Shown here: piece by piece, positions 33,334-44,174 of the stretch
Numbering within the stretch: the stretch's first letter is position 1
Layout of the letters: each line of letters opens with the position of its first letter
NCBI GenBank assembly: GCA_913774625.1
Contig: CAJYHL010000042.1
Location: 1-64,000, forward strand
Direction: 5' to 3'
DNA from: an uncultured Acidovorax sp.
GTDB taxonomy: Bacteria > Pseudomonadota > Gammaproteobacteria > Burkholderiales > Burkholderiaceae_C
DNA: 64,000 nt
The notes under the pieces: generated by a model
What the model saw: the letters and a program-made list of their open reading frames with translations, nothing else
What the model was told of the DNA's origin: nothing
Databases searched by the model: none
Made by a program: the position numbers and the translations under genes

Positions 33334-33785
33334 ACCGCCCACTTTCCGCCTCTGCCGAACTCTTCGCCGACCGCTATGCGCGCCGCGTTGCCGCGCGCCT
33401 GACGGAAGGCGCGGACACCCTGCCCTACGACATTTCCGAACGCCTGCGCGCCGCGCGCATGCAGGCGCTGGACAAGCGCCGCAAGCCGGTGTCCCTGCCC
33501 GTGCGACAGACGGCCACGGCTCCGGCCGTCGTGTCCGCCGGCCGCGGCATGGCTGCGCTGGGCTGGGGCGGCGAAGGCGGCAACTGGTGGCGCGCGCTGG
33601 TTTCGGCCGTGCCGCTGACGGCGCTGCTGGCCGGCCTCGTCTTCATCAACGTCACGCAGGACGAATCCATCTCCAATGAAATCACCGAGGTGGATACCGC
33701 GCTGCTGACCGACGACCTGCCGCCCCAGGCGTATGCCGACCCGGGCTTCCTCCAATACCTCAAGACGGCCAACGAAAGCCGCTGA
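33330..33785 (+). CDS. DUF3619 membrane protein, putative anti-sigma factor
   Basis: A 151-residue protein of DUF3619. The basic, helical cytosolic part (1-85, AELFADRYARRVAARL and ISERLRAARMQALDKRRK) precedes one transmembrane helix (about 88-107, ALVSAVPLTALLAGLVFINV) and an acidic periplasmic tail (ITEVDTALLTDDLPPQAYAD). Overlap with the sigma-factor stop, a single membrane helix and a cytosolic helical domain match the architecture of anti-sigma factors; this function is inferred from context, not from a recognised ZAS-type motif (no HxxxCxxC is present). Confidence 0.8.
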   Translation: MNRPLSASAELFADRYARRVAARLTEGADTLPYDISERLRAARMQALDKRRKPVSLPVRQTATAPAVVSAGRGMAALGWGGEGGNWWRALVSAVPLTALLAGLVFINVTQDESISNEITEVDTALLTDDLPPQAYADPGFLQYLKTANESR

Positions 33786-33802
33786 TTCCCCACGCACTTT
33801 GC

Positions 33803-34687
33803 ATGTCCGCAAGCCTGACCGACGCTCCCCGCATCCTGCCAGCCGCCGTGCTGGCTTTTGCATTGCTGGGCGCCCTGAGTTTCGGCGGCTTGCGGGTGGT
33901 GAGCCAGCTGCGGACGGCCCCGGGCACGGCTGTTCCCAGCCAGGCCCTGGAGCCGCAGCACCATGTGGCACGCTCCGCCGTACGCTCCGTCAGCGTGCCC
34001 GAGCCTGCCGAATCCGTCGGTCCGGCCTGGGACGATTTGACGGCCGCCCAGAAAGAGGCGCTCGCCCCGCTGGCCGAGCGCTGGTCCGTGCTCAGCGAGC
34101 CGCAGAAGCGGCACTGGCTCAATCTGGCGGCCACCTTCCAGTCGCTGCCGCACCATGAGCGCGCCAAGATGGTCGAACGCATGACCGAGTGGGCCAACCT
34201 CAGCATCCAGCAGCGCAATCAGGCGCGCTTCAATTACGCGGCAACGTCCCGCCTGCCCCCCGACAGCAAGCGCGCCAAGTGGGAGGCCTACCAAGCTCTG
34301 AGCGCGGAGGAAAGGCACCAGCTCGCCGCCCATGCCGCGCCCAAGCCCGCCGGTGCAGCCACGGCCCTGAGGCCGTCGGCGGCACGCAAGCTGGCCAAGG
34401 TGCCGGCGGCCGCCGCAGCCGTGGCCAAGTCCACCACTGCGGCCAATCTGCCCAAGATCCCGCGCATCAACGATTCCCATACGCTGCAGGCCCTGCCCGT
34501 TCCCTCCGCCTGGCCCATGCTGCCGGCGTCCGCCAGCGGAGCGGGCGTGGAAACCGCTCCCGTGAGCATGCCCTCGGCGGCCGTGGTGACGCCGCTGCCG
34601 CCCGGCGGCACGGCTGCGGCCACGCCTGCGGCATCACCTCCGGAGCCTGCGGCCCGCGACTTCACTCCGCTGCACCCGCCACAATAG
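33803..34687 (+). CDS. DUF3106 protein, membrane-anchored periplasmic
   Basis: A 294-residue protein with an N-terminal membrane anchor (about 12-33) and a DUF3106 helical domain (about 75-165). The domain shows recurring W/L and Q-K patterns: WDDLTAAQKEALAPLAERW, LSEPQKRHWLNLAATF, ERMTEWANLSIQQRNQARFN. The rest is Ala/Pro-rich and low in complexity. Helical repeats exposed to the periplasm recall CpxP/ZraP-type stress sensors in general layout only. It lies 17 bases after DUF3619, so the two are likely in one operon. Function unknown. Confidence 0.8.
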   Translation: MSASLTDAPRILPAAVLAFALLGALSFGGLRVVSQLRTAPGTAVPSQALEPQHHVARSAVRSVSVPEPAESVGPAWDDLTAAQKEALAPLAERWSVLSEPQKRHWLNLAATFQSLPHHERAKMVERMTEWANLSIQQRNQARFNYAATSRLPPDSKRAKWEAYQALSAEERHQLAAHAAPKPAGAATALRPSAARKLAKVPAAAAAVAKSTTAANLPKIPRINDSHTLQALPVPSAWPMLPASASGAGVETAPVSMPSAAVVTPLPPGGTAAATPAASPPEPAARDFTPLHPPQ

Positions 34688-34750
34688 GCTCTGCGCCGCT
34701 TCCAGCGTGTCGCATCCCGCCCCGATCCGACCCGCAGCACCACCCGTCGC

Positions 34751-35332
34751 ATGCCCGCCTCCCCGATCCCCAGCGCCCCCGAAACCGCTGCCGAATCCAT
34801 CGCCCCGCAGCCGCCGTCCTCCAGCGGGTTCGCGGCCCCGCCGCTCTGGCGTCGCATGGCCTGCTGGCTGTATGAAGGCATGCTGATGTTCGGCGTCGTG
34901 TTCATCGCGGCCTACCTCTTCAGCACCCTGAGCCAGACCCGCAACGCCATGGACAACCGGCACGCGCTGCAGGCCTTTCTGTTCGTGGTGTTCGGCATCT
35001 ACTTCACCTGGTTCTGGGCCAAGGGCCAGACGCTGGCCATGAAGACCTGGCACATCCGCATCGTAGGCCGGGACGGCCGGGCCATCAGCCAGCAGCGCGC
35101 ACTGGCCCGCTATGCGCTGAGCTGGCTGTGGTTCCTGCCTCCGCTGGCGGCCATCGCCCCGTTCCATCTCCCGGCCGGCGAATCGGCCGTGATCGTGCTG
35201 GGCTGGATCGCCTTCTGGGCGCTGCTGAGCCGCTTCCACCCGCAGCGGCAGTTCTGGCATGACGCGCTGGCCGGAACGCGGCTGGTGCATCAGCCTCAAC
35301 AGCCGCAGACGGCGCACCCATCCAGGCGCTGA
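34751..35332 (+). CDS. RDD family membrane protein
   Basis: A 193-residue integral membrane protein with three to four helices. The RDD features appear as LWRRMACWLYEGMLM (N-terminal Arg near helix 1), the central WHIRIVGRDGRAIS and a final FWHDALAGTRLV. RDD proteins have no agreed function, though some act in Na+ or other ion transport. It closes the sigma-factor, DUF3619, DUF3106 series, 63 bases after the last, and may be part of the same transcript. Confidence 0.85.
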   Translation: MPASPIPSAPETAAESIAPQPPSSSGFAAPPLWRRMACWLYEGMLMFGVVFIAAYLFSTLSQTRNAMDNRHALQAFLFVVFGIYFTWFWAKGQTLAMKTWHIRIVGRDGRAISQQRALARYALSWLWFLPPLAAIAPFHLPAGESAVIVLGWIAFWALLSRFHPQRQFWHDALAGTRLVHQPQQPQTAHPSRR

Positions 35333-35464
35333 CGCGGCGAGGCTGCCGGCGACCGGCCAGCCCCGCCTATCCTTTCGCCTTTTTCCGCTTCGCAGAAGGC
35401 CGGGTGACGGCGGCTGTCATGCCACGCGCCCCTTCCTGCGACAAAATAACTTCTTTGAGTGCCC

Positions 35465-35866
35465 ATGTCGTCGCTGCCCCACACGCCCCATCCCCACAAG
35501 GCCCGTACCGGCCTGAGCCGCATCTGGCATGCCACCGGCTACTCGCTGCAAGGGCTGCGCGCCGGCTGGACCGAGAAGGCCTTCCGCACAGAGATCGCCC
35601 TGTCCTGCGTGCTACTGCCGCTGGCCTGGTGGGTGGGCGACGGCTGGCTCGAAGTTTCGCTGCTGGTCGGCGTCGTGGTGCTGGTGCTGATCACCGAGCT
35701 GCTGAACTCGGCCATCGAATCGGCCATCGACCGCGTGGGTCCCGAACTGCATTCGCTGTCCAAGCGTGCCAAGGACCTGGGCAGCGCGGCAGTGCTGCTG
35801 AGTCTGCTGCTGTGCTCGGGCGTCTGGGCCGCGGCTTTGTACCAAAGGTTTTTCATCCATGGCTGA
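35465..35866 (+). CDS. dgkA: Diacylglycerol kinase
   Basis: A 133-residue trimeric inner-membrane kinase that phosphorylates diacylglycerol to recycle it into phospholipid synthesis. Three membrane helices and the family active-site stretch TELLNSAIESAIDRVG (about 79-94) followed by HSLSKRAKDLGSAAVLL are clear. An in-frame GTG two codons upstream is an alternative start. The C-terminal end overlaps the LOG-family gene by eight bases. Confidence 0.93.
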   Translation: MSSLPHTPHPHKARTGLSRIWHATGYSLQGLRAGWTEKAFRTEIALSCVLLPLAWWVGDGWLEVSLLVGVVVLVLITELLNSAIESAIDRVGPELHSLSKRAKDLGSAAVLLSLLLCSGVWAAALYQRFFIHG

Positions 35867-36452
35867 ACCCGCTTTTTCCATCTGCGTCTATCTGGGCTCG
35901 CGCCCCGGCGAGAACCCGCGCTTCGCCGAGGCCGCCACCGCCGTGGGGCGCTGGATCGGCGAGCGGGGCGGCCAGCTGGTCTACGGCGGCGGCCGCAGCG
36001 GCCTGATGGGCACGGTGGCCGAGGCCACGCGGCTGGCCGGTGGCCGGGTGCTGGGCGTGATCCCGCAGGCGCTGGTGGACAAGGAGCTGGCCAACCGCCA
36101 GTGCGACGAGCTGCACATCGTGAAGAACATGCACGAGCGCAAGGCCATGATGGCCGAACGCTGCGATGCCTTCGTCGCCCTGCCCGGAGGCATCGGCACC
36201 TTCGAGGAGTTGTTCGAGGTCTGGACCTGGCGCCAGCTGGGCTACCACGACAAGCCTCTGGGCCTGCTCAACGTCGATGGCTACTACGACGGCCTGCTGG
36301 CCTTCCTGCAGGCCAGCGTGCAGAGCGGCCTGATGAGCGACTGGCAGATGGGCCTTCTGTCCACCCACACCGAGGTGGACGCGCTGCTGCGCACGCTGGT
36401 GCAGGAAGCGGGCAGCAACATGGACGAGGTTCCGCTGCGCGAGGTGATCTGA
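35859..36452 (+). CDS. LOG family protein (cytokinin-type nucleotide phosphoribohydrolase)
   Basis: A 197-residue Rossmann-like protein with the LOG signature: YGGGRSGLMGTVAEA at about 43-57 and PGGIGTFEELFE at about 108-119. Family members cleave nucleoside 5'-monophosphates at the N-glycosidic bond, releasing free base and ribose-5-phosphate; in bacteria the physiological substrate is often AMP or other purine monophosphates. Overlap with dgkA indicates coupling. Confidence 0.92.
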   Translation: MAEPAFSICVYLGSRPGENPRFAEAATAVGRWIGERGGQLVYGGGRSGLMGTVAEATRLAGGRVLGVIPQALVDKELANRQCDELHIVKNMHERKAMMAERCDAFVALPGGIGTFEELFEVWTWRQLGYHDKPLGLLNVDGYYDGLLAFLQASVQSGLMSDWQMGLLSTHTEVDALLRTLVQEAGSNMDEVPLREVI

Positions 36453-36504
36453 CGGGAGGCGGAGACGTGGGCCGAGCGGCGGCACGCCGGCCCGCAGACA
36501 GTGG

Positions 36505-38585
<2,081 letters not shown>

Positions 38586-38649
38586 ACGGAAAAGGGAAGA
38601 AGCGAAGCGCGAATAAGAACCCGGCTCATTATGTCATCCGGGGTCAGGA

Positions 38650-39225
38650 TCAGCCGGCGGCGCCGCCCTCGACCGAATCGCCGGGCAGCAGGTAGTGGCC
38701 GCCTGCCACGTGGTGCAGCGTTCGCATCTCGTCGTGCCCGTCGAAGTGCCAGCGACCAGCCGAATAGACGCGCTCGTCGGCCCAGGCGCCCACGACTTCG
38801 CCCAGGAACAGGTCGTAGGCCTGCTGGATGTGCGGCTCGGGCAGCAGCCGGCAGGCCAGCCAGGCGACGCAGCCGGCCACCAGCGGCGCGGGGCTGTCAG
38901 GCTCGCCCAGCCAGGAAAGGCCCTGCAGGGTGGCGGCCTTGTCCACGTCCTTGCCGCTCACGCCGCCGATGGCGGTGGTGAGCGCGGCCTGTGCCCGGCA
39001 GGGCACGCTGAGCGCGAAGTGGCCGCTGGACTCGATCAGGCCGCGCGTGAAGGTGGCCTTGTCGATCACCACCGCCACCTTGGGCGGCGCGAAGTCCAGC
39101 GGCATGTTCCAGGCGGCGGCCATGACGTTGGAGCGACCGCCATGGGCGGCGCTGACCAGCACCGTGGGGCCGTGGTTGAGCAGGCGGGTGGCGCGGTCGA
39201 GGGGGACGGGTCTGCGATGGGTCAT
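38650..39225 (-). CDS. Flavin reductase-like protein (FMN-binding split barrel)
   Basis: A 191-residue protein of the flavin reductase/DIM6 family. LVSAAHGGRSNVMAAAWNMPL at the N-terminus forms the FMN phosphate site, and HFALSVPCRAQA, GCVAWLACRL and DLFLGEVVGAWAD follow. It may supply reduced flavin to an oxygenase or act as an independent reductase; no partner oxygenase is adjacent. The start overlaps the LysR-gene stop (ATGA), so it is probably co-transcribed with that regulator. Confidence 0.88.
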   Translation of the reverse strand: MTHRRPVPLDRATRLLNHGPTVLVSAAHGGRSNVMAAAWNMPLDFAPPKVAVVIDKATFTRGLIESSGHFALSVPCRAQAALTTAIGGVSGKDVDKAATLQGLSWLGEPDSPAPLVAGCVAWLACRLLPEPHIQQAYDLFLGEVVGAWADERVYSAGRWHFDGHDEMRTLHHVAGGHYLLPGDSVEGGAAG

Positions 39226-40166
39226 GGCGCGATTGTGGCGGCGCGCCGGCTGCGGCGCCGAGGCGCTCCCGCTTGCCCCTCCGCTTCCTTCTGGACGAGG
39301 AAGCCGATAAGCGTCTGCACGGCCTGGGTCTGGTAGCGATCGGGCACGTGCAGCAGGAATTTGCAGGTCGCCAGGAAGTCCAGCGTGCCCGGCTCCAGTG
39401 CCAGCGGCTGCAGGACTCCGCCATCGATCGCCGCCTGCACCATGTAGTCGGGCATGAGGCCGATGCCCAGCCCCTGCGAGATGGCGTCAAGGAGGAAATG
39501 GAAGTTGGCCGATACCAGCCGGAACCGGATTTGCGGCACGCGCTGGTTCGGGCCCGAGATGCCGGCCGTGCGCAGGCGCTCGCTGGTCTGCGAAGAAGCG
39601 ATCAGCGGCAGCTGCCTGAGCTCTTCCAGCGTCTTCGGCCGGCCGTGCCGCTCGACGAAGCCGGCGGTGGCGCAGGCGACGTAGCCCACCGGACCCAGGC
39701 GATGCGCCACCAGCTGCGGCGGCGGCTCGGCCATCACCCGCACCGCGAAATCGACCGAACCCTTGACCAGCTCTTCGATGTCGTTGTTGAAGATCACGTG
39801 CAGCGCGATATCGGGATGCAGCTGCATGAATTCGGTCAGCCAGGCGGACATGCGCAACTGCCCGTAGCCGCTGGGCACGCCCAGCCGCACCGAGCCCTGC
39901 AGGCCACGCCCCAGGCCGTTGACGGCCTCGTCGGCCGCCTGGACCTCGTGCCGCATCGCCAGGCCGTGCTGGTAGAGCTTGAGCCCGATCTCGGTCGGCA
40001 CCAGCTCGCGCGTGGTGCGCCGCAGCAGCTGCACGCCCAGCTGGCGCTCGAAGCGGTTGAGCCGCTGGCTCACGTTGGCCCTGCTGGTACCCAGTGCGAC
40101 CGCCGCACGGCTCAGGTTGCCCGCCTCGATGATGTCCACCAGCAAACCCAGGCCCTGCACATCCAT
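39222..40166 (-). CDS. LysR family transcriptional regulator
   Basis: A 314-residue regulator with the N-terminal winged HTH (about 2-60: EAGNLSRAAVALGTSRANVSQ) and periplasmic-binding-like effector domain (about 90-290). Ending in a basic tail (APRRRSRRAA). Divergent from the CoA-transferase gene with 161 bases between them, the classic LysR layout for control of the neighbour. ATG at 40166 was chosen over an upstream in-frame start because family homology begins at MDVQGLGLLVDIIEAGNLS. Confidence 0.92.
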   Translation of the reverse strand: MDVQGLGLLVDIIEAGNLSRAAVALGTSRANVSQRLNRFERQLGVQLLRRTTRELVPTEIGLKLYQHGLAMRHEVQAADEAVNGLGRGLQGSVRLGVPSGYGQLRMSAWLTEFMQLHPDIALHVIFNNDIEELVKGSVDFAVRVMAEPPPQLVAHRLGPVGYVACATAGFVERHGRPKTLEELRQLPLIASSQTSERLRTAGISGPNQRVPQIRFRLVSANFHFLLDAISQGLGIGLMPDYMVQAAIDGGVLQPLALEPGTLDFLATCKFLLHVPDRYQTQAVQTLIGFLVQKEAEGQAGAPRRRSRRAATIAP

Positions 40167-40201
40167 TGTCAACCTCCGATGAGCATGATCATCACGAAAT
40201 T

Positions 40202-40232
40202 CGCTCGATTGTAAATTCCGATGAACGCTCGA
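40202..40232. promoter_or_regulatory. Direct repeat in the LysR/CoA-transferase intergenic region
   Basis: CGCTCGA occurs at 40202-40208 and 40226-40232, with AT-rich sequence between. Located 36-66 bases from the LysR start, this could be the autoregulatory and activation site; no clear T-N11-A dyad was singled out. Confidence 0.3.
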
Positions 40233-40327
40233 ATAATCGTCCGCATGCCCTCGTGCCCGCAAGGCACAGGCCTCCGCCCGATGGGGCGGCCCCTTCAATT
40301 CGCCCGCCCACCGCCGCAGCTTTCCCG

Positions 40328-41527
40328 ATGAACCACGGAGCCTCCGCCGCCCCCCTCCCCCTCGCCGGCCTGCGCGTGCTGGACCTGTCCCGCGTGCTGG
40401 CCGGCCCCATGTGCGCCATGGCCCTGGCCGACCTGGGCGCAGACGTCATCAAGGTCGAACACCCGGAGCGCGGCGACGACACGCGCGACTGGGGCGTGCG
40501 CATCGGCGTGCGCAACACCAGCTATTTCAACAGCGCCAACCGCAACAAGCGCTCCATCGCGCTCGATCTGCAGGACGAGGCGGGGTTGGCCATCGCTCGC
40601 CGGCTCGCGGCGCGGTCCGACGTGGTGATCGAGAACTTCAAGCCGGGAGGCGCGGACAAGCTCGGCCTGGGCTACGCGGCCCTGTCCGAGACAAACCCGC
40701 GCCTGGTGTATTGCTCCATCTCCGGCTATGCGCGCGGCACGGCCGAAGCACAGCGCCCCGGCTACGACCTGGTGGTGCAGGGCGAGGCCGGCATCATGGC
40801 CATGAACGGCGAAGAGGGCCAGGGCCCGCTGAAGTTCGGCGTGGCCGCAGTGGACATGTTCACCGGCATGTATGCCGGCCAGGCCATCCTGGCGGCGCTC
40901 TATGAGCGGCATCGCACCGGCCGGGGACGGCATGTGCAGCTGGCGCTCTACGACAGCGGGGTGATGATCACCTCCTACTACGGCATGGAAGCGCTGCTGC
41001 GCGCGGGCGACCCGCCCAAGTTCGGCAATGCGCACCCGGCCATCGTCCCGTATGGCGTCTTCGATGCCAGCGACGGTCCCATCGTGATGACCGTGGGCAA
41101 CAACGGCCAGTTCGCGCGCTTCTGCCGGGACGTGGTCGGCCGGCCCGACTGGGCTGCCGACGAGCGCTTCGCCACCAACACCGCGCGCTCGGTCCACCGG
41201 GCGGTACTGCTGCCCCTGATCCGACAGGCGCTGGGGGCCTTCAACCGGCGCGAGCTGCTGGCCCGGCTGGAACAGGCCCAGATCCCCTGCGGCAAGGTGC
41301 TGGGCATGCATGAAGCCCTCACCTCCGAGCGCACCGGCGCCGCCGGCCTGCTGCATCGCTACGAAGACACCGAAAGCGGCACCCAGTCCGTGCTGGCGCC
41401 CCCTTACGTCATGGACGGCCAGCGGCTGCAGGTCCGCAGGCAGCCGCCACACCTGGGCGAGCACACCGACGAGATCCTGCGCGAACTGCAGAGCCTGGAA
41501 AACGCCGCAGCAGCCCCCCGCCCCTGA
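40328..41527 (+). CDS. CaiB/BaiF CoA-transferase family protein
   Basis: Class III CoA-transferase of 399 residues. LRVLDLSRVLAGPMCAMALADLGADVIKVE at the start (quoted here as LDLSRVLAGPMC and DLGADVIKVE) and the catalytic Asp region RPGYDLVVQGEAGIM are typical. These enzymes move CoA between acids, often an incoming carboxylate and succinyl-CoA. Start at 40328 begins MNHGASAAPLPLAGLRVLD. With the divergent LysR and downstream TctC-type binding protein it suggests catabolism of an imported organic acid, identity unknown. Confidence 0.9.
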   Translation: MNHGASAAPLPLAGLRVLDLSRVLAGPMCAMALADLGADVIKVEHPERGDDTRDWGVRIGVRNTSYFNSANRNKRSIALDLQDEAGLAIARRLAARSDVVIENFKPGGADKLGLGYAALSETNPRLVYCSISGYARGTAEAQRPGYDLVVQGEAGIMAMNGEEGQGPLKFGVAAVDMFTGMYAGQAILAALYERHRTGRGRHVQLALYDSGVMITSYYGMEALLRAGDPPKFGNAHPAIVPYGVFDASDGPIVMTVGNNGQFARFCRDVVGRPDWAADERFATNTARSVHRAVLLPLIRQALGAFNRRELLARLEQAQIPCGKVLGMHEALTSERTGAAGLLHRYEDTESGTQSVLAPPYVMDGQRLQVRRQPPHLGEHTDEILRELQSLENAAAAPRP

Positions 41528-41610
41528 TCCCCGCCCCACCGGCCCGGCCAGCGGCCGCAAGCCATCAACCAACGCCGAGAAGAGCGCCCCCTCGACAACA
41601 GGAGACAAGC

Positions 41611-42636
41611 ATGCACCACCTTCTTTCATCCTCACCCGCCCACGGCCTGAACCGCCGCCAGCTGCTCCAGGCCGGCGCCGCATCCGCTTTGGCAGGCACC
41701 AGCCTGCATGCCCTGGCCACCGATGCCGCCTGGCCCGGCAAAGTCGTCAAGATGGTGGTCGCCTTCCCGGCAGGCGGGCCGACCGACACGGTGGCCCGCA
41801 TCACGGCCCAGAAGCTGGCCGAGCGCCTGGGCACCACCATCGTGGTGGACAACCGGCCCGGCGCATCGGGCTCCATCGGCACGGCCTCGTTCATCAAATC
41901 CGTGCCCGACGGCAACACCCTCTCGATGTTCGGCATGCCGGCGCTGCTGGCGCCGCTCATGTACAACAACAACGCCTACGACGTGGCGAAGGACTTCCTG
42001 TGCGTTTCCACGGTCTATGACCTGGTCATGGGCATCGTGGTCAATCCCGAAGTGCTGCCCGGCGTCGATTCGCTGCAGGCGCTGATCGCCAAGGCCAGGA
42101 CGGCCAAGCCGCCGCTGAACTACACCAGCTCGGGCACGGGCAGCTTCGGCCATCTGGCCATGGAGCAGCTCAAGGACCTGGGCGGCTTCGACATGCTGCA
42201 TGTGCCCTACCGTGGCAGCGCGCCTGCGGTCACCGACCTGCTGGGCGGGCAGTTGGGCGTGATGTTCGCGGACGTGGTGGCGGCGCTGCCGCACATCCGT
42301 GCGGGCAAGCTGCGCGCCATCGCCCTGAGCTCGCCGCGCGGCCGCCAGTTGCTGCCCGGCGTCAAGACCATCGCGGAGCAAGGCTTCCCCGGCTTCGACT
42401 TCGACTCCTGGGGCGGCCTGATCGCGCCGCTGGGCACGCCCGCCCCCGTCATTACGCGCCTGAACCGGGAGCTCAAGGACATACTCACCAACGACCAGGA
42501 GGTCAAGGACCGGCTGCTGCAGGTCGGCGCCATCGCCAGCTACCAGCCCGCCGATGCGATGCGCAAGCGCCTGCTGGCCGACCGGGACCGCTGGACCAAG
42601 ATCGCCAAGGACAAGAACATCAGCGCAGCCGGCTGA
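41611..42636 (+). CDS. Tripartite tricarboxylate transporter substrate-binding protein (Bug family)
   Basis: Periplasmic TctC/Bug-type protein of 341 residues. A Tat-like signal (NRRQLLQAGAASALAG, about residues 15-30) precedes the mature region WPGKVVKMVVAFPAGGPTD. Family loops are VVDNRPGASGSIGT and LNYTSSGTGSFGHLAME. Bug proteins bind small carboxylates; most, as here, lack adjacent tctAB membrane genes. It follows the CoA-transferase by 83 bases and is probably co-expressed with it. Confidence 0.93.
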   Translation: MHHLLSSSPAHGLNRRQLLQAGAASALAGTSLHALATDAAWPGKVVKMVVAFPAGGPTDTVARITAQKLAERLGTTIVVDNRPGASGSIGTASFIKSVPDGNTLSMFGMPALLAPLMYNNNAYDVAKDFLCVSTVYDLVMGIVVNPEVLPGVDSLQALIAKARTAKPPLNYTSSGTGSFGHLAMEQLKDLGGFDMLHVPYRGSAPAVTDLLGGQLGVMFADVVAALPHIRAGKLRAIALSSPRGRQLLPGVKTIAEQGFPGFDFDSWGGLIAPLGTPAPVITRLNRELKDILTNDQEVKDRLLQVGAIASYQPADAMRKRLLADRDRWTKIAKDKNISAAG

Positions 42637-42648
42637 CGGGGCGCGTGC

Positions 42649-44010
42649 ATGCGCCGCCCCAAGGCCGGGCGGCGTGCGGTGTCTTCGATCTGGTGGCACC
42701 ATCGGCGGCCTGTCGCCCCTCCTCGAAGAAAGCCGCAGCACTTGCCGCCCTGCCCCACTCCTCCCGACGCACGGCCAGCCGAACACGGGCCTGACTACGC
42801 ACTGCGCATCGACGCCGATCCGGCGCAGCTGGACCCTGCGGCCTGGGACGCACTGCTCGCCGCCCAGCCCCATCCCACGCCCTTCCTGCGCCATGCCTAT
42901 CTGGCCGCGCTGCACGAAAGCGGCAGCGCCACGCCGGACACCGGCTGGACGCCGGTCTTCTTCACGCTCTGGCTCGGCGGCGAACTGCAGGCCGCCTGTG
43001 CGCTCTACGCCAAGCCGCACTCCTACGGCGAATACGTGTTCGACTGGGCCTGGGCCGATGCCTACGCGCGCCACGGCCTGGAGTACTACCCCAAGGCCGT
43101 CGTGGCCGTTCCCTTCACGCCCGTGCCGGGCGCCCGGCTGCTGGCGCGCAGCGAGGCCGCACGCGAGGCCCTGCTGCGGAGCATGCTCGCCTGGTGCGGG
43201 GAAGCGGGCCTGTCTTCGCTGCATCTGCTCTTCGGCGCGGAGGAAGACATCCGCGCCGCGCAGGCCTGCGGGCTGATGCTGCGCCACACCGTGCAGTTCC
43301 ACTGGAAGAATGCGGTGCCCTCTGCCGGGCAAGAGAGGCAGCCGCTGGCACGGGCTTTCAGCGACTTCGAAGACTTCCTGGCCTCGCTATCGCAGGACAA
43401 GCGCAAGAAGATCCGGCAGGAGCGGCGGCGGGTGGCCGAAGCCGGCGTGCGCTTCCGCTGGGCACGCGGCCAAGACATCGCTCCGGCCGACTGGGACTTC
43501 TTCTACCGCTGCTACGAGCGCACCTATCTGGAGCACGGCAACCCGCCCTACCTGACGCGGGACTTCTTCCACCGTATGGAGCGTGACATGCCCGAGGCCT
43601 GGGTTCTGTTCATCGCCGAGCGCGAAGGTCGGCCCATCGCCAGCAGCCTGATCGCCGTGGGGCCGGGCTCGGCGAGCGAGGACGGGCTACACCCCGCAGG
43701 CGCGGAGGTGGCCTTCGGCCGCTACTGGGGAGCGATCGAGCGGGTGGACTGCCTGCATTTCGAGGCCTGCTACTACCAGCCCATCGCCTGGTGCATCGCG
43801 CAGGGCGTGCAGCGCTTCGAGGGTGGCGCCCAGGGCGAGCACAAGATGGCGCGCGCCCTGCTGCCGGTGCAGACCCACAGCGCCCACTGGCTGGCCCATC
43901 CGGCCTTCGCGGAGGCGGTGGACCGCTTTCTGGAACGCGAGGGCGAAGGCGTGGCGAATTACCTGGAGCACCTTCGGGCGCGCAGCCCGTTCAGGCGCGA
44001 GCCGGGCTGA
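42649..44010 (+). CDS. FemAB/GNAT-like acyltransferase (PF04339 type)
   Basis: Up to 453 residues. The family region (from about residue 50) contains HPTPFLRHAYLAALHESG, YGEYVFDWAWADAYARHGL, DKRKKIRQERRRVAEAG and RFEGGAQGEHKMARAL, typical of the GNAT-fold proteins annotated as peptidoglycan biosynthesis/recognition. The reaction is unproven. The first 31 residues from ATG 42649 (rich in Arg and Trp, e.g. SSIWWHHRRP) do not look like the family; a TTG at 42742 with GAAAG upstream may be the true start. Confidence 0.85.
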   Translation: MRRPKAGRRAVSSIWWHHRRPVAPPRRKPQHLPPCPTPPDARPAEHGPDYALRIDADPAQLDPAAWDALLAAQPHPTPFLRHAYLAALHESGSATPDTGWTPVFFTLWLGGELQAACALYAKPHSYGEYVFDWAWADAYARHGLEYYPKAVVAVPFTPVPGARLLARSEAAREALLRSMLAWCGEAGLSSLHLLFGAEEDIRAAQACGLMLRHTVQFHWKNAVPSAGQERQPLARAFSDFEDFLASLSQDKRKKIRQERRRVAEAGVRFRWARGQDIAPADWDFFYRCYERTYLEHGNPPYLTRDFFHRMERDMPEAWVLFIAEREGRPIASSLIAVGPGSASEDGLHPAGAEVAFGRYWGAIERVDCLHFEACYYQPIAWCIAQGVQRFEGGAQGEHKMARALLPVQTHSAHWLAHPAFAEAVDRFLEREGEGVANYLEHLRARSPFRREPG

Positions 44011-44174
44011 AACTGCGGCGCGGCGCCGTGCGCCGCGAGGCCCCCGCAGCCCCGCCGAAATGCGAACAGGCGCCCGTCGGAGGGGCACCTGATACTATGA
44101 AAAGAAGAGCATTGGATCGGCCGGCGAAGAGCTCGGCCCTTCCTGCACGGCTTGCGCCGCGCGTTCATTCAGGT

